Below, in pieces: positions 1 to 10,030 of a DNA stretch of 64,000 nucleotides (the first letter of the stretch is position 1; the number at the start of each line of letters is the position of its first letter). The translations under genes were made by a program, and so were the position numbers. Source of the DNA: Isoetes taiwanensis (taxonomy: Eukaryota > Streptophyta > Lycopodiopsida > Isoetales > Isoetaceae); contig JAJEKV010000047.1 of NCBI GenBank assembly GCA_021234155.1, forward strand, positions 3,338,494-3,402,493. Reading direction: 5' to 3'. The notes under the pieces were generated by a model. The model did no database searches. It saw only the letters and a program-made list of their open reading frames with translations, and was not told the origin of the DNA.

Positions 1-1560
1 CTATGGTCGCTCCTACTACAAACAATATGAAGATCCCACAGGCCACCCCCGCCCACCCTTCTTCGCTCAACCCGCCATGCCTATGCCCACTACTAGACGA
101 TTTCGGAGCACTCGACTCTTCCAATAGCCTTCTCACATGTTGAACTTCTCCTCCGCCCATACCTCTAAGTCCGGCCACCACACTATAACCCATCAAATTT
201 GGTTTACCCCATTGTTTTGCATCGCTTAATATATAAAGGGCCCATTTCAAATCAGTTGCACATGCATGACGTAAGAAAAGAATGGTTTCTCTTCTTCTTC
301 TTGAAACCTTCTCCCTTGGACATTCTCGAAACCTTTTCTCTTGACATTGTCATATGAAAATACTAAATATGTAAATAAATAGACCTCCCTCAGGTATTAC
401 CTAGATTTGAAGTTGGAAAATACCCCTTGCAGTATGACCATAGAGTTCAAATAAGCATTGATAACCAAGCAGTCAAGGTTTCAATTAATTTGCAAATGGA
501 CATGCTATCTTCGTTAGAAATTCCTCTAGTTGTAGGTGGTATGTGGACATGTGTGACGTGAAGGAGGTGCCCTTGGGCTCTGTTGATCTTGGATTGCAGA
601 GTTTTCCTCCCTTTATCCCGTTTCAGTAGGATCCTTATGTGACTTAAAAATGCGAATTTACTGAAGGCGTCATGAATGTTGAGATTGGTTTGTGAAAATC
701 GATCAGAATCCAGTTGCAGGCTCACGTTGAATGTCAATCCTTCTTCCAATCCTTTACCCTAATTTTGTAGGTTATTTAATTCTGTGCTTTTTTTTCAGTG
801 GCACCTGCGAGCTCATTCAATCACGAGTTTAATTTTGCCTCGCAGGGCCATTAGCTCTCTGGCATAAATAAAATGGTAAGCATTTCTGGTAGCGGCATTT
901 TGGATTGCTGCTATTCTAGTTTTCGACAAACAGAGCTCCGGTTGTGGCTTCTTGCAATCCACTGCATGCCGGTCAAAAAAGAAGCAGACTTCATTTAAAA
1001 CATCAGACATGTGCTACTGCAACTGAGGGGGCTGAAAAAGATGAGGACCCTGAATTACCTCAACCAGACATAATATCTGTAAGCATTCCCTACATGTGCA
1101 TTTGTTAATAGTTTTGTCCAAGCTCAACGTTCGCAAGCTGTCGGGAAATCTGCTAACCATAAACATCCCACATATCAAGATTGGGCCAAAGGTCTTTGTT
1201 TTCAGCCTTCTCATCTCTGACTACATGTACATTGTCAAAATCCCATCCCATCCGCCCACATATATGGTATTTATAAGAGATTTCCTGGTGTTTAAATGGA
1301 TTTAGTCTCTGGGAACGTCTGTAGCATTCCGTGGGAGAATTTCTATCCTCGTGCCTGTGCAAACCTTACTCTTATCTTGTTTGCTTGTAAAGCAAATTTG
1401 AACTGTGCAGCATTCATGGAAGTTAAGAGTGTATGCAATGTACCTGTTTAACAGGTGAAACCATGTCAAGCTGAGCCCGCCACATATGAAGGGCGCCAAG
1501 TGAAATGCTTCTGAGCACTTGCCCTCGTCAAAGCATGCTGATATTTTTAGTTCTTTACGT
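1..1560. other. No recognisable gene; intergenic or decayed sequence
   Basis: Short open frames occur on both strands, but none has a motif I recognise and none is longer than about 104 codons. The sequence has plant-intron-like composition with T-rich runs. It lies directly upstream of the UBP12/13-like fragments and could contain further decayed introns of that gene, which I cannot show. Confidence 0.4.
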
Positions 1561-1580
1561 TTTTGTACGGTTATTTGCAG

Positions 1581-2516
1581 GAAGAAGTTGCCAGCGAATT
1601 CAACATTCTCTCTCAATCTCAGCGATTTTGGTTGTCAGCAATTCACACCTATCGTCCTAAAGTGCATGAAGAAAAGGCCAAACCCAGAATCTTTCCCAAA
1701 CACGATTCAAGTGCTCAAAGCAGCTTGGCATCCATTCTGACAACTCGGGTATGATTGTACAGGAACACAGATCTGGTTTTTTATCCTAAGTCTTAGTAAG
1801 ATGAATTAGCTGGCACTATGGTATACCAGCGCATACTAATGCTCTACGCTTCTCATCTGCGTTTATTTACAGTGGATACTGGAATTGCTATCGGTGAGTC
1901 CTGTAACCATATATTGTGTATGCTAAGCATAGAATTAGGAAAAAATTTGGCATAGAATTAATGACATTGGCATTATTGACACGGGGCAATGTAGACAACT
2001 CAGGGTGATAATTTCTGAGTAATTCCTTCATATCGTAGTTTCTGAAGACAGTCTTCCATTCAAAGCTTTTTAGCTTCTCACTTGTGTGTGAAATATAGCT
2101 CCTCTTGCAACTAGCTGAAAAATGGTTGTTAGATTAAGCTAGGTATGGCATAGCCAGAAATTTGAGCTCAAATTAATCTTCTTGAGTCCTGCTCTTGATT
2201 TCCTTACATAACTTCCACGTCAATATTGAGGGCCACCTCTTAATACTCTGAGTACTTAGGGACGTCTTCGGCTGCGCTGCGATGCCTGCTTATGGAAATA
2301 GGCCTTGATAAATCGATATCATAATTCAGAAAACTGAGAAATGTTAATGGCTGCCAATACATGTCATATTTCTCCATCGTTGTCCCATGAGTATCAGTTC
2401 ACAGCTGCACTTAAAATTGCTAGAATTATTAACATTGGGATTATTGGAACGGAGCAATATAGATAAAGCAATTCTAGTGCTGTTAAGGCTCTTCCTGGAA
2501 GTCAGACCAACTCCGG
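1581..2516 (+). pseudogene. UBP12/UBP13 (USP7-like) ubiquitin protease fragment, copy 1
   Basis: After an acceptor-like TTTGCAG, 1,581 onward reads EEVASEFNIL, then SQRFWLSAIHTYRP. This matches the C-terminal ubiquitin-like (USP7 ICP0-binding) region of plant UBP12/13, where I recall the pattern EEVAKEF...QRFWIWAKRQNHTYRPNRPL. Four or so residues before HTYRP are missing. A further exon-like piece near 2,488-2,516 reads as the following LFLEV segment (LRLFLEVRPTP), but with stops and shifts between. UBP12/13 are deubiquitinases with a MATH domain, a USP catalytic domain and these ubiquitin-like modules; only a small slice of the last part is here and no catalytic Cys or His box is present. 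Introns seem retained, so this is a gene-derived copy and not a processed one. It is non-functional. Family assignment is fairly secure; exact exon limits are not. Confidence 0.6.
1941..2155. repeat. Direct repeat, left copy (partner at 3,355-3,597)
   Basis: About 215 bp beginning AAAAAATTTGGCATAGAATT is nearly identical to 3,355-3,597. The partner carries an extra ~25-bp internal duplication (the CTTCCATTCAAAGC segment appears twice there). Both copies follow a UBP12/13-like fragment, so the repeat is part of one larger duplication of that gene piece with its downstream intron. Confidence 0.8.
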
Positions 2517-2751
2517 TATGCCTATAATCTAGGATGGTCTGTACTTCTATTTGTAGGACAGAGCTATTAAACTTTTAGTCCAAACCAGGTCGCAAATAGC
2601 CCACATTAAAAAAAATACACCTTGAGCATGTTTTCTTAATGCAGATCTTATAAGTGTACTTTTTTCTTTGGTGAAATTGGGTAACTCGTCAAAATATGCT
2701 GAGGTTTTTAGTTATTCACGTTTCGATGGTTATTTCGATGGTTATCTGCAG

Positions 2752-3022
2752 GAAGAAGTTGCCAAGGAATTCAACATTCCCATTCAAAATCAACAATTTT
2801 GGTTGTGAGCAGAACGTCAAATTCAAACGTCAAACTCACACGTATCATCCTAGTCGGCCTTTCACTGACCACGAAGAATCTCAAAGTGTAAGCAGTCTGA
2901 TCTCAAATTATTTAACACAGTAATTTTAATGCTGCATATTGCAGGTTGCCCAGCTAAAAGAGGTCTCAGATAGGCCACACAATGCTGAGTTAAGACTCTT
3001 TCTTGAAGTTGGACCAATTCCA
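2752..3022 (+). pseudogene. UBP12/UBP13 (USP7-like) ubiquitin protease fragment, copy 2
   Basis: This is a better-preserved second copy. After a TCTGCAG acceptor it reads EEVAKEFNIP, then QNQQFWL followed by a stop and a frameshift, then HTYHPSRPFTDHEESQS up to a donor-like GTAAGC at about 2,888. After an acceptor at 2,943-2,944 the next exon reads VAQLKEVSDRPHNAELRLFLEVGPIP, matching the plant UBP12/13 pattern VGQLREVSNKA.NAELKLFLEVE. The correct exon/intron phase between the two pieces supports descent from a real intron-containing gene. At least one nonsense change (TGG to TGA after FWL is one reading) and one frame change disable it. Copies 1 and 2 share their 3' flanks, so they arose by local duplication. 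It encodes only part of a ubiquitin-like module; no protease activity is expected. Confidence 0.7.
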
Positions 3023-3119
3023 GTATGCTCATAATCTGGGATAGTTTGTACTCCTATTTGTAGCACAGAGCAGTTAATGCAACTTTTAATTCCATCTCAT
3101 TAGAAGAAGGTTTTTCAGA

Positions 3120-3275
3120 TTTAGTGGATCTGAGCATGGTATTATGTAAAATGTTATTGCAGGATTTGTAGAGTTCTCTTGCTTCACTTGAGAGATCTAA
3201 AGAGCAACAAAGATTTTCAATTACAAGAGGGTTCAGGCCCCAGCTTGCAAAGCTTTATCCTGAATATCAGGTTTA
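3120..3275 (+). other. Unidentified exon-like segment downstream of UBP-like copy 2
   Basis: After an acceptor-like TTGCAG near 3,161, one frame reads LASLERSKEQQRFS followed by ITRGFRPQLAKLYPEYQ before a donor-like GTTTAT. I do not recognise it. It may be an exon of the same captured fragment or of another gene. No start codon or long frame supports a protein here. Confidence 0.25.
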
Positions 3276-3354
3276 TAATTGATTTCTTAAGTCTCTAATA
3301 TGGCATTGTGTTCAGTGCTTTGCAAAAGCTTTTTCCTCTGAACATTGTCGTCGG

Positions 3355-3597
3355 AAAAAATTTGGCATAGAATTAATGACATTGGCATTATTGACACGGG
3401 GCAATGTAGACAACCCAGGGTGATAATTTCTGAGTAGTTCCTTCATATCGTAGTTTCTGAAGACAGTCTTCCATTTAAAGCTTTTTAGTTTCTCTTCCAT
3501 TCAAAGCTTTTTAGCTTCTCACTTGCGTGTGAAATATAGCTCCTCTTGCAACTAGCTGAAAAATGGTTGTTAGATTAAGCTAGGTATGGCATAGCTA
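3355..3597. repeat. Direct repeat, right copy (partner at 1,941-2,155)
   Basis: Near-identical to 1,941-2,155, with a ~25-bp internal tandem duplication unique to this copy. See the left copy for context. Confidence 0.8.
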
Positions 3598-3789
3598 GTT
3601 GGGAGAGAACTTACTAAAGGAGAGATAGAATATGTAAATAAAGGAGAAGAGGTGACTAAACTTGAAATCATAGAAGGTGAAGTAACAGAGTTTGTGTCTG
3701 AAGACGAAGAAAAAACTGAAAGGGCAACAGATGCAACGGATGGAGTCACCAGGGGCTGAACAAATAGAAGTTGGAGATACAAAAGATCT

Positions 3790-4113
3790 AGTATTGGATA
3801 GAGGACTAGCAGATGAAAATGTACGATTATTTGGGAATATAGAGGCAAGTTCTGGGCCATTTAACCAAGTCAAGCTAACTTCTTGCAGTAATTGCCACTT
3901 TTGACCATCACACTATCAGGGATAGAGTGGTCAATCGGAGGGATAGAGTGGTCAATCGGGATAGCTAGTATGGGATGGAGGACTAGGAGATGAAAATATA
4001 TATTTGGGAACATAGCAGCAAGTTTTGGACCATTTAATAAAGTCAAAGTTAACTTATTGTAGTAATTCCCACTTTTGACCAACACACTATCACGAATAGA
4101 GTGGTCAATTGGA
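3790..4113. repeat. Imperfect tandem duplication, ~170 bp unit
   Basis: 3,790-3,960 and 3,967-4,113 are diverged copies. Both contain GACTAG.AGATGAAAAT, a TTTGGGAA.ATAG stretch, CCATTTAA and CACTTTTGACCA, and each ends with a short motif GATAGAGTGGTCAAT that is itself doubled in the first copy. No coding potential is recognised. Confidence 0.7.
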
Positions 4114-4193
4114 ATATAGATACATATGTGCAACCCATCTTATCTTATATTATAATGTTTTAGTGCAAGTAATGGACCACGCCCTAAATCCGA

Positions 4194-5870
4194 CGACCAG
4201 AATTTGATTGATGTAATTGGACGATGGGGATTCAACTAATTAATTCTATCGAGCTTATGGTAGCAGAGCTTATTCGAGCAGAGCACCGATGCCCATTCTG
4301 ATGCATACTCTAGCTGAGGAGGTGGATATCGCTATGGATCGTCAACTGTTGCTTAGCAGAGCTTTTTGGAGCGAAGCATCGACGCCCGTTTGATGCATAC
4401 TCTAGCTGAGGAGGTGGATCGCTATGGGTTTTGGATTGAATGGCGTATTGAACTAATACAGAGAAATACAGAGATGGATTTGCCGGATGTGGAACAATCT
4501 GCTATGGATATGGAGATTGAAAAGGCAGAGAAAAAAAGCAAATGGTTGGTATTATTTTCAATGGTCTAGGGAAAGTGATGTGGTGCGTGGTGGGTGCGTG
4601 GTGATGTGGTGCGTGGCAGGCCAATGTGTGCTGCAGCGGCAGTGCGGAGTCGATCTGAGGTATAATTGAGCAAAAAAACTGGCAGTTAACAGCACCGGCA
4701 ACATTGCAAAACTTAATTTGGCAGTTACACATTGCAGCAGAGGTAGAGAAATGAAGAGAAAGGCATGTTGCCGCTGGAAGATGTTTTTGATATTGGTCTT
4801 CATGATGCTGGCTATGGAGTTTATAGCAGAAATTCTATCCCCTGGCATGTTAACAAAGAATAGCACATGTTTCCTCCATGTACCATGGATGCCTGCTTCA
4901 ATTTTTCACGATGTATATCATCACCTGAGCTTCTGATTTATAGTTATTCACCATATCCAGCCTTAGAATCATCCCCTTGGTTTACTTCTGATCCTGACAA
5001 GGCATGTCTTTTCGTATTTCTTGCAGAGGAAGGGAATAGATTTAAGCTTAAAAATCTACCCTTCTGGAATGGAGGTCTGAACCATGTTATCATCACTCAT
5101 GTTGATAGATGGATGCAAACAGGTATTGATTCTAAAAGCATAGGTAAGGCTTCTATTCTTAGCTCTGAACTTCATGAATCAAGTTACAGGCCTGGATTTG
5201 ATCTGTCTATTTCTCTCCCTGCCAAATTATACTTTGATGATCTTCAGCATCACAATCCTTTGAAGAGGAAATACTTTGCCACTTTTAAGGTACTAGATAT
5301 TTGAGTTTTCATGGTGCTGAACGGGCTACGAATAATACAGTGGCAGATTGAAGGCCATATCTATGATCGAAGTAATACCCCATGTATTTCCCATGTTTTT
5401 ATTTTTTTCTCGCTTAAGCAATTTACAGCTTCGTTAGCTATGGCGGAGCAGGTAAGATACGATGGGCTATGGAGGCTAGGTTTGAGCCCACTCTACCCAT
5501 TCGAGTCCTTGGCTAATGGTGCCTCAGAGATGGAGCCATAAGATCTAATCCGGTACAACTCTTGAATCTTCCAGGCCGTGTCTCAAGCTTTGTGTTGGGG
5601 TCATGATTATCCAGTTCTTATCATCTCAAAGATCATTTGCTGTGATTTGGTGGTGCAGACTCGGTGATGCAGCAGTCCACATTGCTCTTTCATCTACATG
5701 CTTTGGTTTCAGCTCATGAATAGCAAACTATCATTCTAAGCCAAAAGTGAGCCTGTTAAAAAAGAAATAGATTGCAGTCTGCTTGCAGTTGGGTGGGTTA
5801 CAGTAGTTGTTCAAAATGCTATTATGAAGCCCAAAAATGCATAACTGTGATGAGGCTTCTAGGTGAGAGT
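4194..5870 (+). repeat. Exostosin-like tandem unit 1 (~1.68 kb)
   Basis: First of three head-to-tail units that begin at CCAGAATTTGATTGATG and end at AGGTGAGAGT. Near-identical to units 2 and 3 by eye. Each unit contains a ~105-bp internal direct repeat near its start (GATGCATACTCTAGCTGAGG occurs twice), a GT-rich patch (GGTGGGTGCGTGGTGATG), the exostosin-like frame, and intron-like 3' sequence. This unit has a single-base loss near 4,389 compared with units 2 and 3. Confidence 0.9.
4751..5289 (+). pseudogene. Exostosin/EXT-like (GT47-type) N-terminal fragment, copy 1
   Basis: An ATG at 4,751 opens a basic then hydrophobic stretch (MKRKACCRW followed by KMFLILVFMMLAMEF), typical of a type II signal anchor of a Golgi glycosyltransferase. 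The frame then has to shift at about 4,860 to give CTMDACFNFSRC, LIYSY, then DPDKACLFVF, LPFWNGGLNHVI, GKASILSS, and YRPGFDLSISLP. This order of motifs is that of the N-terminal region of animal EXT/EXTL and plant exostosin-family (GT47) proteins. The frame ends at KRKYFATFK followed by a donor-like GTACTA, where EXT proteins continue with G. The rest of the catalytic domain is absent, so no activity is expected. The same frame break is in all three copies, so the break predates the triplication, unless it hides an unrecognised intron. Confidence 0.7.
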
Positions 5871-7540
5871 AGTCGGACCAGAATTTGATTGATGTAATTG
5901 GACGATGGGGATTCAACTAATTAATTCTATCGAGCTTATGGTAGCAGAGCTTATTCGAGCAGAGCACCGATGCCCATTCTGATGCATACTCTAGCTGAGG
6001 AGGTGGATATCGCTATGGATCGTCAACTGTTGCTTAGCAGAGCTTTTTGGAGCGGAGCATCGACGCCCGTTCTGATGCATACTCTAGCTGAGGAGGTGGA
6101 TCGCTATGGGTTTTGGATTGAATGGCGTATTGAACTAATACAGAGAAATACAGAGATGGATTTGCGGATGTGGAACAATCTGCTATGGATATGGAGATTG
6201 AAAAGGCAGAGAAAAAAAGCAAATGGTTGGTATTATTTTCAATGGTCTAGGGAAAGTGATGTGGTGTGTGGTGGGTGCGTGGTGATGTGGTGCGTGGCAG
6301 GCCAATGTGTGCTGCAGCGGCAGTGCGGAGTCGATCTGAGGTATAATTGAGCAAAAAAACTGGCAGTTAACAGCACCGGCAACATTGCAAAACTTAATTT
6401 GGCAGTTACACATTGCAGCAGAGGTAGAGAAATGAAGAGAAAGGCATGTTGCCGCTGGAAGATGTTTTTGATATTGGTCTTCATGATGCTGGCTATGGAG
6501 TTTATAGCAGAAATTCTATCCCCTGGCATGTTAACAAAGAATAGCACTTGTTTCCTCCATGTACCATGGATGCCTGCTTCAATTTTTCACGATGTATATC
6601 ATCACCTGAGCTTCTGATTTATAGTTATTCACCATATCCAGCCTTAGAATCATCCCCTTGGTTTACTTCTGATCCTGACAAGGCATGTCTTTTCGTATTT
6701 CTTGCAGAGGAAGGGAATAGATTTAAGCTTAAAAATCTACCCTTCTGGAATGGAGGTCTGAACCATGTTATCATCACTCATGTTGATAGATGGATGCAAA
6801 CAGGTATTGATTCTAAAAGCATAGGTAAGGCTTCTATTCTTAGCTCTGAACTTCATGAATCAAGTTACAGGCCTGGATTTGATCTGTCTATTTCTCTCCC
6901 TGCCAAATTATACTTTGATGATCTTCAGCATCACAATCCTTTGAAGAGGAAATACTTTGCCACTTTTAAGGTACTAAATATTTGAGTTTTCATGGTGCTG
7001 AAGGGGCTACGAATAATACAGTGGCAGATCGAAGGCCATATCTATGATCGAAGTAATACCCCATGTTTTTTTTTTCTCGCTTAAGCAATTTACAGCTTCG
7101 TTAGCTATGGCGGAGCAGGTAAGATACGATGGGCTATGGAGGCTAGGTTTGAGCCCACTCTACCCATTCGAGTCCTTGGCTAATGGTGCCTCAGAGATGG
7201 AGCCATAAGAAGATCTAATCCGGTACAACTCTTGAATCTTCCAGGCCGTGTCTCAAGCTTTGTGTTGGGGTCATGATTATCCAGTTCTTATCATCTCAAA
7301 GATCATTTGCTGTGATTTGGTGGTGCAGACTCGGTGATGCAGCAGTCCACATTGCTCTTTCATCTACATGCTTTGGTTTCAGCTCATGAATAGCAAACTA
7401 TCATTCTAAGCCAAAAGTGAGCCTGTTAAAAAAGAAATAGATTGCAGTCTGCTTGCAGTTGGGTGGGTTACAGTAGTTGTTCAAAATGCTATTATGAAGC
7501 CCAAAAATGCATAACTGTGATGAGGCTTCTAGGTGAGAGT
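5871..7540 (+). repeat. Exostosin-like tandem unit 2 (~1.67 kb)
   Basis: Second unit, starting AGTCGGACCAGAATTTG and ending AGGTGAGAGT at the start of unit 3. It differs from unit 1 by scattered substitutions, a one-base deletion near 6,164 (TTGCGGATG for TTGCCGGATG) and a shortened T-run near 7,066. Confidence 0.9.
6432..6970 (+). pseudogene. Exostosin/EXT-like (GT47-type) N-terminal fragment, copy 2
   Basis: Same arrangement as copy 1: an ATG with a basic/hydrophobic anchor, a frame break at about 6,540-6,550, then the CFNFSRC, WNGGLNHVI and GKASILSS motifs and the KRKYFATFK end before a GTACTA donor-like site at 6,971. In this copy the in-frame ATG before FPPC is changed to TTG (CACTTGTTTCC instead of CACATGTTTCC), so no start lies close upstream of the luminal part. 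It is a truncated gene fragment without the second half of the glycosyltransferase domain. It sits in a head-to-tail array, which suggests unequal exchange or replication slippage and not independent insertions. Confidence 0.7.
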
Positions 7541-9181
7541 AGTCGGACCAGAATTTGATTGATGTAATTGGACGATGGGGATTCAACTAATTAATTCTAT
7601 CGAGCTTATGGTAGCAGAGCTTATTCGAGCAGAGCACCGATGCCCATTCTGATGCATACTCTAGCTGAGGAGGTGGATATCGCTATGGATCGTCAACTGT
7701 TGCTTAGCAGAGCTTTTTGGAGCGGAGCATCGACGCCCGTTCTGATGCATACTCTAGCTGAGGAGGTGGATCGCTATGGGTTTTGGATTGAATGGCGTAT
7801 TGAACTAATACAGAGAAATACAGAGATGGATTTGCCGGATGTGGAACAATCTGCTATGGATATGGAGATTGAAAAGGCAGAGAAAAAAAGCAAATGGTTG
7901 GTATTATTTTCAATGGTCTAGGGAAAGTGATGTGGTGTGTGGTGGGTGCGTGGTGATGTGGTGCGTGGCAGGCCAATGTGTGCTGCAGCGGCAGTGCGGA
8001 GTCGATCTGAGGTATAATTGAGCAAAAAAACTGGCAGTTAACAGCACCGGCAACATTGCAAAACTTAATTTGGCAGTTACACATTGCAGCAGAGGTAGAG
8101 AAATGAAGAGAAAGGCATGTTGCCGCTGGAAGATGTTTTTGATATTGGTCTTCATGATGCTGGCTATGGAGTTTATAGCAGAAATTCTATCCCCTGGCAT
8201 GTTAACAAAGAATAGCACTTGTTTCCTCCATGTACCATGGATGCCTGCTTCAATTTTTCACGATGTATATCATCACCTGAGCTTCTGATTTATAGTTATT
8301 CACCATATCCAGCCTTAGAATCATCCCCTTGGTTTACTTCTGATCCTGACAAGGCATGTCTTTTCGTATTCCTTGCAGAGGAAGGGAATAGATATAAGCT
8401 TAAAAATCTACCCTTCTGGAATGGAGGTCTGAACCATGTTATCATCACTCATGTTGATAGATGGCTGCAAACAGGTATTGATTCTAAGCTTCTATTCTTA
8501 GCTCTGAACTTCATGAATCAAGTTACAGGCCTGGATTTGATCTGTCTATTTCTCTCCCTGCCAAATTATACTTTGATGATCTTCAGCATCACAATTCTTT
8601 GAAGAGGAAATACTTTGCCACTTTTAAGGTACTAGATATTTGAGTTTTCATGGTGCTGAACGGGCTACGAATAATAGAGTGGCAGATTGAAGGCCATATC
8701 TATGATCGAAGTAATACCCCATGTATACCCCATGTTTTTATTTTTTTCTCGCTTAAGCAATTTACAGCTTCGTTAGCTATGTACGTTTGAGCCCACTCTA
8801 TCCATTCGAGTCCTTAGCTGATGGTGCCTCAGAGATGGAACCATAAGAAGATCTAATCCGATACAACTCTTGAATCTTTTTAGGCCGTGTCTTAAGCTTT
8901 GTGTTGGGGTCATGATTATCCAGTTCTTATCATCTCAAAGATCATTTGCTGTGATTTGGTGGTGCAGACTCGGTGATGCAGCAGTCCACATTGCTCTTTC
9001 ATCTACATGCTTTGGTTTCAGCTCATGAATAGCAAACTATCATTCTAAGCCAAAAGTGAGCCTGTTAAAAAAGAAATAGATTGCAGTCTGCTTGCAGTTG
9101 GGTGGGTTACAGTAGTTGTTCAAAATGCTATTATGAAGCCCAAAAATGCATAACTGTGATGAGGCTTCTAGGTGAGAGTAG
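7541..9181 (+). repeat. Exostosin-like tandem unit 3 (~1.64 kb)
   Basis: Third unit. It carries the most private differences: a 13-bp deletion inside the exostosin frame near 8,488, a ~60-bp deletion near 8,780 (the GCGGAGCAGGTAAGATACG segment is missing), and substitutions. The array ends at AGGTGAGAGTA, directly abutting VIP3/SKI8-like sequence. Confidence 0.9.
8103..8628 (+). pseudogene. Exostosin/EXT-like (GT47-type) N-terminal fragment, copy 3
   Basis: As copies 1 and 2, but with an additional 13-bp deletion after TGIDSK (AAAGCATAGGTAA lost) that shifts the frame. The GKASILSS and YRPGFDLSIS segments therefore fall out of frame, and the local frame ends in an unrelated tail before 8,602. 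This is the most decayed of the three. The anchor segment, CFNFSRC and WNGGLNHVI motifs remain readable. It is directly followed by intron-like sequence and then the WD40 fragment. Confidence 0.7.
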
Positions 9182-9251
9182 AACAAGGTATTTATATGAC
9201 CCTATTATAGAAATAGATGAAACATCAGACTGAGAAATCTCTCATAAGGCA

Positions 9252-10030
9252 GCCAATTCTAAGGTTGCAGTTTGACCCTAAGGTATGATTCTTCTTTCTA
9301 TCTGTTTACATGTTTACAGTTGTGGGCATGTCCTCATCTTTTAAAACTATTCCTGCATACATGTCTCCTGAACACTTTAAAGGGTCGAGAATAGATGTTT
9401 CTTAGCATTGTAGAACCAGATTGTTTTTTTTTGTTGAAACCTACATTCCAAGGTCTTCATTTGATTGATCTTTGTGCTACTGGAATGATAAAACAATTCT
9501 CCAGATTTAGAAAATTGCTTTCTGGGTCATAACTGGAGTGATTTCCTTGCAGTGGCAGGTGGAGGAAGCAGTATTGTTAAGCTAAGCTATGAAACACTTC
9601 ATCATGGAAGATGGATGCCACATTTGCACTTCCCAAGCTGCAGTCAGTAGATGGCAAAATTGGAGAGAAACATGCTGCTGGGAAGTTTGTATTCGTTGTA
9701 GCTTGGCGCATAGATGGAAAATGGCTTGCCTGTAGTATGATGGATGACACAATTGCTACTTTTGATGTCAATTGTGGATAACTGCTCCATCAGCGCATTG
9801 TCAGGGTATAGAAGGGTATAGAAGTCACGTTTTTTGTGTAGATGGCAGTCCAGATGGTGCTGTGGTTGCCTCTGTATCTGCTGATAAAACAGTTAGATTG
9901 TTGGGTTTGAAAATGAGAGCTGCCATTCGAACAATGACTGACCATACTGATCAAGTCTGGCCTGTGGCTTTTCGTTCGCCTAGAGGTATCGGTGTTTGAA
10001 CATGCCAGTGCAACTGTATCAAAAGGTAAG
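9252..10030 (+). pseudogene. VIP3/SKI8-like WD40-repeat protein fragment
   Basis: A short exon piece ending at 9,282 reads LRLQFDPK before a GTATGA donor. After a TTGCAG acceptor at 9,551-9,552 it continues VAGGGSSIVKL, then (one frame shift later) MDATFALPKLQSVDGK, KFVFVVAWRIDGKWLA and IATFDVN, followed by a TAA stop and LLHQ. After a deletion of roughly one WD blade it resumes with CVDGSPDGAVVAS, KTVRL, LKMRAAIRTMTDH and QVWPVAFR. This is the order found in plant VIP3 (the SKI8 orthologue, a WD40 scaffold of the PAF1 and SKI complexes). Lesions are a frameshift at SYETLHHGRW (normally WDTASWK), a stop at about 9,778, the blade deletion, and a stop after RGIGV. The intron is retained, so this is a duplicated gene segment and not a retrocopy. 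Family identity is strong; function is lost. Confidence 0.85.

Noticed and set aside
447-1616. Several minus-strand ORFs of 65-104 codons upstream of the UBP-like fragments
   Set aside because: No recognised motifs, they overlap one another in different frames, and recognisable coding sequence nearby is on the + strand.
4502-4866. Minus-strand ORFs repeated in each exostosin unit (76 and 102 codons)
   Set aside because: Their repetition is due to the tandem units. The + strand carries the recognisable exostosin motifs, so these are shadows.
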